Origin: Kribbella sp. VKM Ac-2569
GTDB lineage: Bacteria > Actinomycetota > Actinomycetes > Propionibacteriales > Kribbellaceae
Length of the DNA: 64,000 nucleotides
Reading direction: 5' to 3'
Assembly (NCBI RefSeq): GCF_004216905.1
Contig: NZ_SGXJ01000001.1
Location: forward strand, 1,798,001 to 1,862,000
A model generated the notes under the pieces. That model was not told the DNA's origin. It worked only from the letters and a program-made list of their open reading frames with translations, and made no database searches. Below are positions 32,812 through 42,431 of the stretch, piece by piece. The stretch's first letter is position 1. The number at the start of each line of letters is the position of its first letter. A program made the position numbers and the translations under genes.

Positions 32812-33676
32812 TCAGCGGGGTCCTGCGCCGCTTGATGATCGTGCAGGCCATGCCCCCGATCACCAGCGCCGCCGCGATCGCCTGCTGCAGGCCGACCGCC
32901 TCACCGCGCAGGACCCACGCGGCGGACATGCCGACGACCGGCACCAGCAGCGAGAACGGCGCGACCGTGCTGGCGTCGTACTGCCGGAGCAGGTAGCCCC
33001 AGACGCCGAACCCGAACAGGGTCGCCACGAAGGCGAGGTAGGCGATCGCGCCGATGCCGCTCAGGTCGATCGCGCGGATCGCGTCGACGTCTGCCTTCGG
33101 CCCTTCGGTGAGGAGGGAAAGGATCAGCAGCGGTACGACGGCGACGGCGCTGACCCAGACCATGAAACGCAGCGTGTCCGGCGGCTTCGCGTGCCGGGTG
33201 ATCGTGTTGGCCACACCCCAGAACCCGGCCGCGACGATCACGAGCACCAGCGCTGGCAGCGGCGCCGACAGCTTGCGGTCGAGGACGATCAGCAGGATCC
33301 CGACGCACGCGATGACGATGCCGATGATCTGCGTGGGCCGCGGCCGCTCCCGCAGTACGGCGATCGCGAACAGGACCGTGAAGATCACCTGACTCTGCAG
33401 GACGAGCGACGACAGACCGGCCGGTACGCCGTGATCCATCGCGATGAACAGCAACCCGAACTTCGCGACGCCGAGTGCGAGTCCGACGCCCACGACGTAC
33501 CGCCAGGCGACGCGTGGTTTGCCGAGCAGGAAGATCGCGGGGACGGCCGCGAAGAAGAACCGCAGCGCAGAGAGGAGGAGCGGCGGCATGCCTTCGAGAC
33601 CGACCTCGATCACGACGAAATTGATGCCCCAGACAACAACGACGGCGAGGGCGAGGAGCAGGTCACGAGGCTTCAT
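32777..33676 (-). CDS. EamA-family (DMT) transporter
   Basis: A 299-residue protein with ten hydrophobic segments in two EamA repeats. The first repeat opens LLLALAVVVVWGINFVVI and LSALRFFFAAVPAIFLL; the second has GFWGVANTITRH. Members export amino acids, metabolites or drugs. ATG at 33676 begins directly at MKPRDLLLAL; a longer frame adds 44 unlikely residues. It is divergent from a LysR gene, with an inverted repeat in between, so the LysR protein likely controls it. Confidence 0.87.
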   Translation of the reverse strand: MKPRDLLLALAVVVVWGINFVVIEVGLEGMPPLLLSALRFFFAAVPAIFLLGKPRVAWRYVVGVGLALGVAKFGLLFIAMDHGVPAGLSSLVLQSQVIFTVLFAIAVLRERPRPTQIIGIVIACVGILLIVLDRKLSAPLPALVLVIVAAGFWGVANTITRHAKPPDTLRFMVWVSAVAVVPLLILSLLTEGPKADVDAIRAIDLSGIGAIAYLAFVATLFGFGVWGYLLRQYDASTVAPFSLLVPVVGMSAAWVLRGEAVGLQQAIAAALVIGGMACTIIKRRRTPLTTESRVLVKSG

Positions 33677-33685
33677 ACGGTCCAG

Positions 33686-33715
33686 TGTTGGTCGGAGTAC
33701 ACTTAAGGACCAGCA
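33686..33715. promoter_or_regulatory. Candidate LysR-type operator
   Basis: TGTTGGTC and GACCAGCA are inverted arms (7 of 8 matching) 14 bases apart, located between the divergent EamA and LysR genes. The long spacing and position suit a LysR-type activator site. Confidence 0.42.
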
Positions 33716-33749
33716 CCGATTGCTACCGCTAACGATGTAGGAGTGCTTC

Positions 33750-34658
33750 ATGATCGATCTCGGACGGCTCAAGGCACTGCACGCGGTGGCGCAGTACGGA
33801 TCGGTCAATCGGGCGGCCGAGGTGCTCGGCTACACGCCGTCCGCGGTGTCGCAGCAGCTGGCGAAGCTGGAGCGGGAGACCAGGACGACGCTGATCGAGC
33901 GGCAGGGGCGCGGGGTCGTGCTGACCGACGCGGCCCAGCAGTTGGCGTCGACGGCGGCACGGATTCTCGAGCTGGTCGAGGACGCCGAACTGACACTGGA
34001 AGAGCAACGTGGTCAGGCGATCGGGACGCTCAGCATCGCCGCGTTCCCGACCGCGGCGCGCGGGCTGTTGCCGCCTGCTCTCGCGCGGCTGGTCCACGAT
34101 CACCATCAACTGGATGTCCGGGTGCTGGAGACGGACCCGTTCGAGGCGGTGGCCGCCGTCAACCGCGGCGAGATCGACGTCGCGATCGTTCACGACTGGC
34201 ACAACACCCCACTCGGTCTACCCGAGGGCTTGTCGCGGGCGAAGCTCGGCAGCGATCCCGCCGACGTACTGGTCCCGGCGACGCATCGCCTGGCGGGCAA
34301 GGAGTTCGTGCGCGCGGAGGATCTCGTCGGCGAGCGGTGGATCTGCCAGCCGGTCGGGTCGATCTGCCACGAGTGGCTGATCCGGACGATGCGCCGCGCG
34401 GGCGTCGAGCCGGAGGTCGCGTACTCCGTCGCGGAGTACCAGACCCAGCTCGCGATGCTCGCCCGCGGCCTAGGCATCGGCCTGCTCCCCCGGCTCGGCC
34501 GCGGCCCGGTCCCTGACGGAGTGGTCGTCGTACCGCTGCAACCCGCGCCGAGTCGCCGCCTGTACGCCGTTTGGCGCACGACCACGTCGCGTCGCCCGGC
34601 GATCAGCGTCACGCTCGCGACCCTCAAAGCAGCCTGGCCGGACAGAGACACGGCTTGA
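33750..34658 (+). CDS. LysR-family transcriptional regulator
   Basis: A 302-residue regulator. The helix-turn-helix (LKALHAVAQYGSVNRAAEVLG, YTPSAVSQQLAKLERE in pieces) lies in residues 5-60. An effector-binding periplasmic-binding-type domain follows from about 90. TAGGAG lies before the ATG. It faces the EamA transporter gene, the most likely target. No effector can be named. Confidence 0.9.
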   Translation: MIDLGRLKALHAVAQYGSVNRAAEVLGYTPSAVSQQLAKLERETRTTLIERQGRGVVLTDAAQQLASTAARILELVEDAELTLEEQRGQAIGTLSIAAFPTAARGLLPPALARLVHDHHQLDVRVLETDPFEAVAAVNRGEIDVAIVHDWHNTPLGLPEGLSRAKLGSDPADVLVPATHRLAGKEFVRAEDLVGERWICQPVGSICHEWLIRTMRRAGVEPEVAYSVAEYQTQLAMLARGLGIGLLPRLGRGPVPDGVVVVPLQPAPSRRLYAVWRTTTSRRPAISVTLATLKAAWPDRDTA

Positions 34659-34708
34659 TCGCTTGTGATCGCTATCCACCTTCGGAAATGATCACCTTGC
34701 GCGACTGG

Positions 34709-34766
34709 TTGACAGCGTTCCGCGCCTGCCGTTAGGTTCACCTGAACTGTTAGGAAACCTTCCTAA
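34709..34766 (+). promoter_or_regulatory. Promoter and palindromic operator of the GH5 gene
   Basis: TTGACA (34709-34714), a 17-base spacer and TTAGGT (34732-34737) give a good promoter. The predicted transcript start is near 34744. Immediately after it, TTAGGAA-ACC-TTCCTAA (34750-34766) is a perfect 7-base inverted repeat placed where a repressor would block transcription. The regulator is unknown; a sugar-responsive repressor is likely. Confidence 0.65.
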
Positions 34767-34799
34767 TCATCCTCCCCGACGCCCCCTCGGAGGAAGTTC

Positions 34800-36683
34800 A
34801 TGATCCGTTCGGTCCTGGCCGGCGTACTGCTGGCCGCATCAACCCTGCTGCCCACCCCGGCCGAGGCTGCCGCCGACGACACCCCGGTCGGCCGCAACGG
34901 CCAGTTGCATGTCTGCGGCACCAAGCTCTGCAACGAGCGCAACGAGCCCGTCCAGTTGCGCGGCATGAGCACGCACGGCCTGCAGTGGTACGCCAACTGC
35001 GTCAAGACCGCCTCGCTGGACGCCCTGGCGAACGACTGGAAAGCCGACATCCTGCGGATCTCGATGTACGTGCAGGAGGACGGTTACGAGACCGATCCGG
35101 AGAAGTTCACCAACCTGGTGAACGACTACATCGAAGAGGCGACCAAGCGCGCCCTGTACGCGCTGGTCGACTGGCACCAGCTCGACCCGGGCGACCCGAA
35201 CGCGAACCTCGGCCTGGCGAAAACGTTCTTCACCGAGATCGCCGAACGGCACAAGGACAAGAAGAACATCATCTACGACATCGCCAACGAGCCGAACGGC
35301 GTCAGCTGGGCCGGCATCAAGTCGTACGCCGAGCAGATGGTGCCGGTGATCCGGGCCAAGGACCCCGACGGCGTGATCTTCGTCGGCACCCACGGCTGGG
35401 CGTCGCTCGGCGTCTCCGACGGCGGCAGCGAGGCCGACGTCATCAACAACCCGGTGAACGCGACGAACCTGATGTACACGTTCCACTTCTACGCCGCGTC
35501 TCACAAGCAGGAGTACTTCGACGCCCTGTCACGCGCCGCGGACCGGATCCCCTTGTTCGTCACGGAGTTCGGCACTCAGACGTACACCGGTGACGGCGGC
35601 AACGACTTCACCTGGTCGCAGAAGTACCTGGACTTCCTGGAGAGCAAGCAGATCGGCTGGACGAACTGGAACTTCTCCGACGACTTCCGCTCCGGCGCGG
35701 TCTTCAAGGAAGGCACCTGCGCCGGCGACGACTTCACCGGTACGTCGATGCTCAAACCGGCCGGCGTGTGGATCCGCGACCACATCCGCAACCGCACCGC
35801 CTCCACGGTCACCACCGACGTCAGCACCGCCGCCGAGCTCAAGGCAGCGCTGACCGACGCCAAGCCCGGTGACACGATCAAGCTTGCCGACGGCACCTAC
35901 ACGGGCAACTTCAAGACCACAGTCGACGGCACGTCCTCGGCGCCGATCACGCTGACCGGTTCGTCGAACGCCGTACTGCAGGCCGGCGGCGGTTACGGTC
36001 TGCATCTCGACGGTGCGTCGTACTGGAACGTCAAGGGCATCACGGTGACCGGCGGCCAGAAGGGCATCATGATCGACACCGCCACGCACGTCACGATCGA
36101 CGGCGTGACCGTGCACGGGCTGGACATGGAGGGCGTGCACTTCCGCAACAGCTCGACGTACGGCGTGATCAAGAACTCGCGCATCTACGACACCGGCAAC
36201 GACGGCCGCGGGATGGGCGAGGGCGTGTACGTCGGCAGTGCGGGCGGAACCTCGGACAAGTCCGACCACGTGCAGATCCTCGGCAACACGATCGGCCCGG
36301 ACGTCGGCGGCGAGGCGGTCGACCTCAAGGAAGGGACGACCGGCGGGCTCGTGTCCGGGAACAGCTTCGACGGCCGCGGTCTGACGGGCGCGAACTACGA
36401 CGACAGCTGGATCGATGTCAAGGGCAACAACTACGTGATCGAGAACAACACCGGGAAGAACACCACGAACAACGGGTACGAGACGCACACCCAGCAGTCC
36501 GGATGGGGGTGCGGGACGGTGTTCCGCGGCAACGAGTCCGATCTGACCGGTGCGACCGGGAGCGGCCGGTACGCGTTCAACATCACCAACTACAACGCCT
36601 CGAGCTGCAAGGTCACCATCGACCGCAGCAACACGATGACCGGCGGGAAGGCACTGACCAACCCAGGCATCCCGGTCACCTGA
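34800..36683 (+). CDS. Secreted GH5 glycosidase fused to a right-handed beta-helix domain
   Basis: A 627-residue exported protein. A signal peptide (residues 1-24, ending AEA) precedes a GH5 catalytic domain (about 35-335). YDIANEPNG carries the acid/base Glu164 and PLFVTEFGT the nucleophile Glu256, as in endoglucanases. From about 340 the sequence becomes a parallel beta-helix: GDTIKLADGTYTG and APITLTGSSNAVLQAGG resemble the start of PL6-type lyases or carbohydrate-binding helices, then repeated N-x-x-I/V rungs follow to the end. The ribosome site GGAGGAA is ideal. The fusion is uncommon, so the polymer substrate may be decorated or mixed. Confidence 0.88.
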   Translation: MIRSVLAGVLLAASTLLPTPAEAAADDTPVGRNGQLHVCGTKLCNERNEPVQLRGMSTHGLQWYANCVKTASLDALANDWKADILRISMYVQEDGYETDPEKFTNLVNDYIEEATKRALYALVDWHQLDPGDPNANLGLAKTFFTEIAERHKDKKNIIYDIANEPNGVSWAGIKSYAEQMVPVIRAKDPDGVIFVGTHGWASLGVSDGGSEADVINNPVNATNLMYTFHFYAASHKQEYFDALSRAADRIPLFVTEFGTQTYTGDGGNDFTWSQKYLDFLESKQIGWTNWNFSDDFRSGAVFKEGTCAGDDFTGTSMLKPAGVWIRDHIRNRTASTVTTDVSTAAELKAALTDAKPGDTIKLADGTYTGNFKTTVDGTSSAPITLTGSSNAVLQAGGGYGLHLDGASYWNVKGITVTGGQKGIMIDTATHVTIDGVTVHGLDMEGVHFRNSSTYGVIKNSRIYDTGNDGRGMGEGVYVGSAGGTSDKSDHVQILGNTIGPDVGGEAVDLKEGTTGGLVSGNSFDGRGLTGANYDDSWIDVKGNNYVIENNTGKNTTNNGYETHTQQSGWGCGTVFRGNESDLTGATGSGRYAFNITNYNASSCKVTIDRSNTMTGGKALTNPGIPVT

Positions 36684-37548
36684 CAAGCTCCCCGGCCGGC
36701 GCGTCGACGAGGAGCCGGAGTTTGCCTTCGGTCTCCTCGTCGGCCGCGGTGTACACGGTCGCCCGGGTCGGCCCGAGTTGCGACAGCCACAGGTTGACCG
36801 GCTCGATCCGGAGGATGCCGTACCCGTCGATCTCCAGCATCTTCGTCCGCGTGCTCGGCGCCGCCACGTCGTACCGCTCCCAGAGCTCCGCGAAGTACGG
36901 CGAGCTGTTGAGCAGGCCTTGGATCAGGTCCTGCCAGAGCGCTTCGCCGACGTGCTCCGCGGACGCTGCGCGGAACGCCGCGACCATGTGGTGCTTGGTC
37001 ATCTCCGCATCGACGAAGCTGCACATCCAGTCGTCGGAGACGAAATTCAGCCAGAGCAGATTCCGCTCCTCGACCGGCACTTCGTTGAGGTCGAGGACCA
37101 CTTTGCAGTACGCGTCGTTGAACGCGAGGACGTCGTACCGCGTGTTCAGCACCAGCGCCGGGTACGGCGAGACCGCGTCGAGCGTCTTCTGGACCGACGA
37201 GGGCAGCGCCGTACACACGCCCGGCGACGGGCCGAGCCGGAGCCCGGCCAGCCGGTACAGGTGGTTGCGCTCCTGCCGGTCGAACCGCAGCGCCGTCGCG
37301 ATCGCGTCGAGAACCTGGGCGGACACGTTGATGTCGCGGCCTTGCTCGAGCCACGTGTACCAGGTGACGCCGACTCCCGCGAGCAGCGCGACCTCCTCGC
37401 GCCGCAGTCCCGGCGTACGGCGGCGGCCGCCCGGGGCGAACCCGACCTCGTCGGGCCGGATGCGCTCCCGCCGGCTGCGCAGGAACACCCCGAGCTCCCG
37501 CCGCTGCGCCGTGACGGTTCTGTCGGTGGCTACTGGGACAGTGGTCAT
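36676..37548 (-). CDS. XRE-family regulator with MmyB-like domain
   Basis: A 290-residue protein. The helix-turn-helix is at about 15-80 (LGVFLRSRRERIRP, then TPGLRREEVALLAGVGVTWYTWLEQGR), the classic MmyB-type opening. The rest is the PAS-like ligand domain (YPALVLNTRYDVLAFNDAY). It is divergent from an MFS exporter gene and overlaps the 3' end of the convergent GH5 gene by 8 bases. It probably represses the exporter through the palindrome at 37573-37586. Confidence 0.88.
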   Translation of the reverse strand: MTTVPVATDRTVTAQRRELGVFLRSRRERIRPDEVGFAPGGRRRTPGLRREEVALLAGVGVTWYTWLEQGRDINVSAQVLDAIATALRFDRQERNHLYRLAGLRLGPSPGVCTALPSSVQKTLDAVSPYPALVLNTRYDVLAFNDAYCKVVLDLNEVPVEERNLLWLNFVSDDWMCSFVDAEMTKHHMVAAFRAASAEHVGEALWQDLIQGLLNSSPYFAELWERYDVAAPSTRTKMLEIDGYGILRIEPVNLWLSQLGPTRATVYTAADEETEGKLRLLVDAPAGELVR

Positions 37549-37572
37549 GGTTCAATCATGGACACTGGCGCA

Positions 37573-37586
37573 ACCTGGTGCCAGGT
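37573..37586. promoter_or_regulatory. Candidate operator between XRE and MFS genes
   Basis: ACCTGG-TG-CCAGGT is a perfect 6-base inverted repeat located between the divergent starts, 24 bases from the XRE start. Repeated GGTG/CACC half-sites occur around it. It is a plausible site for the XRE-type regulator. Confidence 0.42.
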
Positions 37587-37649
37587 GGTGCGAGTAATAG
37601 GATAAGCAGGCTCTCACCACCAGGCTCCGAGCGCGCGCAGGCTGGACCT

Positions 37650-39098
37650 ATGACAGACCAGCTCCAGGCTGCCACCACTCCGGTCCCCGCTCGGCCGCCG
37701 GCCGCTGCGGTGCCGCTGAAGCCGGTGGCGCTCACGACACTCATCTTCGGCGCCTTCCTGCCGATGCTCTCCTTCTTCGTCATCAACGTCGCCCTGCCCG
37801 CGATCGGCTCCGATCTGCACGCCACCTCCGGCGAGCTCCAGCTCGTCGTCGGCAGCTACGGGATCGCCGTGGCGACCTTGCTCGTGGTCGGTGGTCGCCT
37901 CGGTGACACGTTCGGCCGCAAGCGCCTCTTCATGATCGGCCTGATCGGCTTCACCGTCATGTCGCTCATCTGTGCCATCGCCCCGAGCATCGGCGTACTG
38001 CTCGTCGCACGGGTCGTCCAAGGCGCCGCAGGTGCTGCTGTCACCCCACAGGTGCTGGCAACGATCACCAGCCTGCTGACCGGCCAGCACCGCGCTCGCG
38101 CGATGGCCATGTACGGCGTGGCAGGCGGTGCTGCGGCTGCGTTCGGTCAGATCCTCGGTGGCGTTCTCGTCGAGGCAAACGTGTTCGACCTGGGCTGGCG
38201 GGCGGTGTTCCTCGTCAACGTGCCGGTGGGCATCGTGGGCGTGGCTGCGGCGATCCGGCTGATCCCGGAAACCAAGGCAGACAAGGCACAGCGCGTGGAC
38301 CTCGTAGGGGCCGCGCTGCTCGCGCTGACTCTGGTCCTCCTGCTCCTGCCGCTCACCGAGGGTCGCCCGCTCGGCTGGCCGCTCTGGACGTGGCTCTGCC
38401 TCGCAGCAACGATTCCGGCCGTGGTGCTCCTCGGTGTGCACCAGCATCGGTCTGAGCGGTCCGGTGCGGCTCCACTGATCCCACCTACCGTGCTGCGGCT
38501 GAAGGCGATGCGGATCGGCCTCCTGCTGGCAGTGGCGTTCTTCACCACGTTCGGCGGCTTCATGTTCGTGTTCGCGCTTGCCACCCAGGGCGAGGCACAC
38601 ATGTCTCCGCTGGAAGGCGGTCTGAGCCTGCTGCCGATGGCTGTCGGCTTCCTGATCACCTCGATCTACGGCCCGCGACTACAGGTGAGGTACGGCGCGG
38701 GCCTGATCGTCCGCGGCTGGATCATCCAGGGCGTCGGGTACGCCGTACTCGCGGTGGTCGCCCTCACCCTGTGGCCGCACGTCAGCCCGTTGAAGCTCGC
38801 CGTACCCATGCTGATCGCCGGCTTCGGCTCCGGCCTGGTCATGGTCCCGCTGATGGGTGTGGTCCTCAGTCAGGTCCCGCCAGCGCAGGCCGGCCTAGGC
38901 AGCGGCATCCTGCTCACCAGCCAGCAGACCTGCCTGGCACTGGGAGCCGCCACGGTCGGTACGGCGTACCTAGCCCTAGCCGGCACCTCCTGGGACCAGG
39001 GCGGCGCACTAGCCGCAGTAGCCCTGGCAATCACCGCAATCTCGCTGCTGATGACGCCGGTCACGCACCAGTTGCGGACCAGTGGGAAGGGCGCGTAA
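37650..39098 (+). CDS. MFS multidrug transporter, 14-helix (DHA2/EmrB-QacA) type
   Basis: A 482-residue protein with about 14 membrane segments. Motif [15 protein letters not shown] follows helix 2, and motif C-like [14 protein letters not shown] is in helix 5, as in proton-coupled drug exporters. The N-terminal 30 residues are Pro/Ala-rich and disordered. ATG at 37650 starts at [10 protein letters not shown]; no strong ribosome site is visible. It is divergent from the XRE regulator. Its end overlaps the pentapeptide-repeat gene by 38 bases. Confidence 0.88.
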   Translation: MTDQLQAATTPVPARPPAAAVPLKPVALTTLIFGAFLPMLSFFVINVALPAIGSDLHATSGELQLVVGSYGIAVATLLVVGGRLGDTFGRKRLFMIGLIGFTVMSLICAIAPSIGVLLVARVVQGAAGAAVTPQVLATITSLLTGQHRARAMAMYGVAGGAAAAFGQILGGVLVEANVFDLGWRAVFLVNVPVGIVGVAAAIRLIPETKADKAQRVDLVGAALLALTLVLLLLPLTEGRPLGWPLWTWLCLAATIPAVVLLGVHQHRSERSGAAPLIPPTVLRLKAMRIGLLLAVAFFTTFGGFMFVFALATQGEAHMSPLEGGLSLLPMAVGFLITSIYGPRLQVRYGAGLIVRGWIIQGVGYAVLAVVALTLWPHVSPLKLAVPMLIAGFGSGLVMVPLMGVVLSQVPPAQAGLGSGILLTSQQTCLALGAATVGTAYLALAGTSWDQGGALAAVALAITAISLLMTPVTHQLRTSGKGA

Positions 39099-39825
39099 CC
39101 GCCTTCGGAAGTCTCGTGGTGTGGTCGCCTCGGGCGGCGTTGATCTGGGACTGGGTGAGGAACAGGGCACCCGTCAGGTCAGCGCCGCTTAAGTCGGCGT
39201 CACGGAGGTCGGCGCCGATCAGGTCCGCTTGGCGCAGGTCGGCTGCGCGCAGGTCAGCGCCGATCAGGTAGGCGCCGCGGAGGTTGGCTTTCGCGAGGTC
39301 GGCGCCGCGGAGGCGGGCCCCGATGAGGTCCGCGCCGCGGCGTTCCTTCTTCTTGCTCTGCTTGCCGCGGACGAGCCGGCTGGTCTCGAGTAACACCTCG
39401 TTGACGATGGCCCGCTCCGCCGCCACGTCGACGGCCGTGAGGTCCGCCGTACGGCTCACGGCCTCCACTCGGTCGATTGCCGGCTGCAGATTCTTGTTGT
39501 ATTCAAGGGCTTCTGTCAGATACCAGAGCAGCTCGTGCAGCTGGCGGAGGATGGAGAGCGCGGCGAACATCTCCGGCCCGGGCTTTCCCATCCGCTGCGA
39601 GATCGCCTGGCCGGCGCCGAAGCAGTCGTAGACCGTGCAGCCCGCGAAACCCTTGGCCCGCAAGGTGCTGTGGATCGTGCAGCGGTAGTCGTCGCTCAGG
39701 TTCGGGCAGGCCTCACCGGCGGACTTGTCGATGGCGAAGTCCGCCGACTTGCTGAACGTCAGCGCGATGCAGCAGAGCCCGAAGCAACTACCGCAGTCGG
39801 CCTGCAGATCAGTTTTGTTCGGCAA
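39061..39825 (-). CDS. Cys-rich domain plus pentapeptide-repeat protein
   Basis: A 254-residue protein in two parts. Residues 1-80 have a Cys-rich YkgJ-like pattern ([34 protein letters not shown]) suited to metal or iron-sulfur binding. A helical middle section follows, and residues 165-230 are A(D/N)L-type pentapeptide repeats ([21 protein letters not shown] and onward), which fold as a quadrilateral helix. The function is unknown; some pentapeptide proteins mimic DNA. The start is probably TTG at 39825, overlapping prfB by 17 bases, so it may depend on prfB translation. Confidence 0.75.
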   Translation of the reverse strand: MPNKTDLQADCGSCFGLCCIALTFSKSADFAIDKSAGEACPNLSDDYRCTIHSTLRAKGFAGCTVYDCFGAGQAISQRMGKPGPEMFAALSILRQLHELLWYLTEALEYNKNLQPAIDRVEAVSRTADLTAVDVAAERAIVNEVLLETSRLVRGKQSKKKERRGADLIGARLRGADLAKANLRGAYLIGADLRAADLRQADLIGADLRDADLSGADLTGALFLTQSQINAARGDHTTRLPKAVTRPSHWSATGA

Positions 39826-40930
39826 CCGTATGGCCGGTGCGGCGCCAGCGGATGCCGGCCTCGATGAAGTCGTCGATCTCGCCGTCGAAGACGCCGGAGG
39901 TGTTGCCGGACTCGTACTGCGTCCGCAGGTCCTTCACCATCTGGTACGGGTGCAGGACGTACGACCGCATCTGGTCGCCCCACGAGCCCTGCACGTCACC
40001 GCGCAGCGCATCGATCTCGGCCCGCTCCTCGGCCTTCTTCAGCGCGAGCAGCTTGGCCTTCAGGATGACCATCGCACTGGCCTTGTTCTGCAGCTGCGAC
40101 TTCTCGTTCTGGCAGGAGACCACGGTGCCGGTCGGGATGTGCGTGATCCGGACCGCGGAGTCGGTGGTGTTGACGCTCTGACCACCCGGACCCGACGACC
40201 GGTACACGTCGATCCGCAGCTCTTCTTCCGGTACGTCGATCTCGTCGGTCTGCTCGAGCACCGGGACCACCTCGACCGCGGCGAACGAGGTCTGCCGGCG
40301 GCCCTGGTTGTCGAACGGCGAGATCCGCACCAGCCGGTGCGTCCCGGTCTCGACACTCAGCGTGCCGTACGCGTACGGCGCCTTGACCCCGAACGTGGTC
40401 GACTTGAGCCCGGCCTCTTCGGCGTACGACGTGTCGTAGACCTCGGTCGGGTACCCGTGCCGCTCGGCGTACCGCAGGTACATCCGCTGCAGCATCTCGG
40501 CGAAGTCCGCGGCGTCCACACCGCCCGCGCCGGAGCGGATCGTCACCAGCGCCTCGCGCTCGTCGTACTCACCGGACAGCAGCGTGCGGACCTCGAGGGA
40601 CTGGATCGCCTTGGCGACCGAGCCCAGCTCCTTCTCGGCCTCGGTCAGGCTGTCCGCGTCGTTTTCCTCGCGGCCCAGCTCGACCAGCGCGCCGATATCG
40701 TCGAGCCGGCCGCGCAGGTTGGTCACCCGCTCGACGTCGGACTGCAGGCTGGACAGCCGCGACGTGACCTTCTGCGCGTTCGCCTGGTCGTCCCAGAGAT
40801 CGGGCGCAGCGACCTGCTCGCCGAGCTCGTCGATCTCCTTGCGCAACGCAGGAAGATCGAGCACTTTCTCGATCGAGGTCATCGTCGCGTCGAGCTGCTT
40901 CAGCTCCGCGTCAAAATCCAGTCCAGCCAC
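39809..40930 (-). CDS. prfB: Peptide chain release factor 2
   Basis: A 373-residue class I release factor. SPF ([10 protein letters not shown]) recognises UGA/UAA stop codons and GGQ ([16 protein letters not shown]) triggers peptidyl hydrolysis. The frame is uninterrupted from [13 protein letters not shown], so the programmed frameshift found near codon 25 in many bacteria is absent, as expected for actinobacteria. In many actinobacterial genomes prfB stands just upstream of ftsE-ftsX-smpB; here the same-strand ftsE is about 22 kb away. Confidence 0.97.
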   Translation of the reverse strand: MAGLDFDAELKQLDATMTSIEKVLDLPALRKEIDELGEQVAAPDLWDDQANAQKVTSRLSSLQSDVERVTNLRGRLDDIGALVELGREENDADSLTEAEKELGSVAKAIQSLEVRTLLSGEYDEREALVTIRSGAGGVDAADFAEMLQRMYLRYAERHGYPTEVYDTSYAEEAGLKSTTFGVKAPYAYGTLSVETGTHRLVRISPFDNQGRRQTSFAAVEVVPVLEQTDEIDVPEEELRIDVYRSSGPGGQSVNTTDSAVRITHIPTGTVVSCQNEKSQLQNKASAMVILKAKLLALKKAEERAEIDALRGDVQGSWGDQMRSYVLHPYQMVKDLRTQYESGNTSGVFDGEIDDFIEAGIRWRRTGHTVAEQN

Positions 40931-40946
40931 AACTATGCAGCTTAGC

Positions 40947-41558
40947 TCAGGCGAGACCTCGACGAAGAACGGCGAAGATCTGGGCGATCGCGTTCTCCAG
41001 CGCCGTCTGTGCCCGGTCGAGCTCTTCGGGTGACGCGTCGTCGGGCAGCGTGCGCATCAACTGTTCCTCGAGGACCTTCTGTGCGGCGGCGTACAGGGCC
41101 GCGATCAGCCGGTTGCGCAGGTGGTCCGGCGACCGCTCGTCGAGGGCCTGCGTGAGCGACGTCTCCAGCTCGTCGGCGGCCAGCCGGCGCCGGGCGAGCA
41201 GTGCAGGGCTGCTCTCGATCGTGCGCACGAACTGCTTCCAGGTGGCCAAATGACCGACCTCGAGGCGATCACGCGTGCCCGCCAGGTACTGCGCCTCCAG
41301 CACGTCCACCGGATCCGCTTCCGGCGGCGCCTCGCGGATCGCCCGCGCCGGCCGCGTCCACCACCCCGGCTCGTCGAAGAACAGATCCTCCTTCGCCGGG
41401 AAGTGGTTGAACACCGTCTGTACGGCGACATCCGCGGCCCGCGCCACCTCGGCGACGGTGACCGCGTCGAAGCCGCGCTCGAGGAACAGCGTGGTGGCCA
41501 CGTCCGAGATGGCCTGCCGCGTCTGCTGCTTCTTGCGTTCCCGCCGCCCGAGCTCCAT
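40947..41558 (-). CDS. TetR-family transcriptional regulator
   Basis: A 203-residue regulator. The N-terminal helix-turn-helix ([20 protein letters not shown], then [26 protein letters not shown]) is typical of the AcrR type. The C-terminal domain is helical and variable. It is divergent from an NmrA-like gene, the probable target. The gene ends 16 bases before prfB begins on the same strand, so read-through into prfB is possible. Confidence 0.9.
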   Translation of the reverse strand: MELGRRERKKQQTRQAISDVATTLFLERGFDAVTVAEVARAADVAVQTVFNHFPAKEDLFFDEPGWWTRPARAIREAPPEADPVDVLEAQYLAGTRDRLEVGHLATWKQFVRTIESSPALLARRRLAADELETSLTQALDERSPDHLRNRLIAALYAAAQKVLEEQLMRTLPDDASPEELDRAQTALENAIAQIFAVLRRGLA

Positions 41559-41627
41559 TGCACGACCCTAGCGGATCTGCTTTACTGATTCCATTGTTGT
41601 AGTCACTCTATTTTTGGAGCACAACCA

Positions 41628-42428
41628 ATGACTGTTCTCGTCACCGGAGGCCGCGGCGCGATCGCCCGCGCCGTCACCGCCGGCCTGATCGCGGCCGGAC
41701 AGGACGTCCGCGTCGCCAGCCGCGAACCCTCCGCTCTCCCGTCGGCCGTCGCCTACGACCCGGCCGACCCGTCCCCCGCGCTTCGCGACATCAGCCAGGT
41801 CTTCCTGTACTCCTCCCCCTCCACAGCGCCTGCTTTCGTGGCCGCAGCCGAGGCCGCCGGCGTGAAGCAGGTCGTCCTGCTCTCGTCCCTGTCGTCGCTC
41901 GGCGGTCCCGAGGATCCACATGCGAAGACCGAGCACGTGATCGCCAACGCGTCGTACGCGACCACCCGGCTGCAGCCCGGCGCGTTCATGAGCAACGCGA
42001 AGTACTGGGCGCACCAGGTCCGCGCGACCGGTCAGATCCGGCTGCCCTACCTGGAGGCCGAGGAAGCGCCGATCCACGAGCAGGACATCGCCGACGCGGC
42101 GGTGCGCGTACTGCTCGACGGACCGGGCAACGGGCACGACGGTCGCGGGTACCCGATGACCGGGCCGGAGTCGATGACGCGCCGGACCCAGATCGGGCTC
42201 GTCACCGAGGTCACCGGCGTACCGATCGAGGCCGTCGACCTCACCCCTGACGAGGCTCGTGCCGAGATGGGGATGCGCGACGAAGGCCAGCGCGAGACTC
42301 TGCTGGCCTACTGGGCGTCCCGCGTCGGCACTCCGGCCACCATCGAGCCCGGCGTCGAACTCCTCACCGGCCGCACCGGCCGAACCTTCACCACCTGGCT
42401 CACCGACAACCCCGGCCTCTTCGGCTGA
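41628..42428 (+). CDS. NmrA-like NAD(P)-binding Rossmann protein
   Basis: A 266-residue atypical SDR. VLVTGGRGAIARAVTAGLIAAG is the dinucleotide-binding site, with VLLSSLSSLGG at the position of the active-site strand and no YxxxK pair. Such proteins act as NAD(P)H-quinone reductases or redox sensors. TGGAG precedes the ATG by 8 bases. It is divergent from the TetR gene, and an imperfect repeat around 41584-41605 may be the operator. It converges on the tad operon with a 3-base gap. Confidence 0.85.
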   Translation: MTVLVTGGRGAIARAVTAGLIAAGQDVRVASREPSALPSAVAYDPADPSPALRDISQVFLYSSPSTAPAFVAAAEAAGVKQVVLLSSLSSLGGPEDPHAKTEHVIANASYATTRLQPGAFMSNAKYWAHQVRATGQIRLPYLEAEEAPIHEQDIADAAVRVLLDGPGNGHDGRGYPMTGPESMTRRTQIGLVTEVTGVPIEAVDLTPDEARAEMGMRDEGQRETLLAYWASRVGTPATIEPGVELLTGRTGRTFTTWLTDNPGLFG

Positions 42429-42431
42429 CGT

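Noticed and set aside
39809..40930. Programmed frameshift in prfB
   Set aside because: The reading frame is continuous through the region where the internal stop usually occurs.
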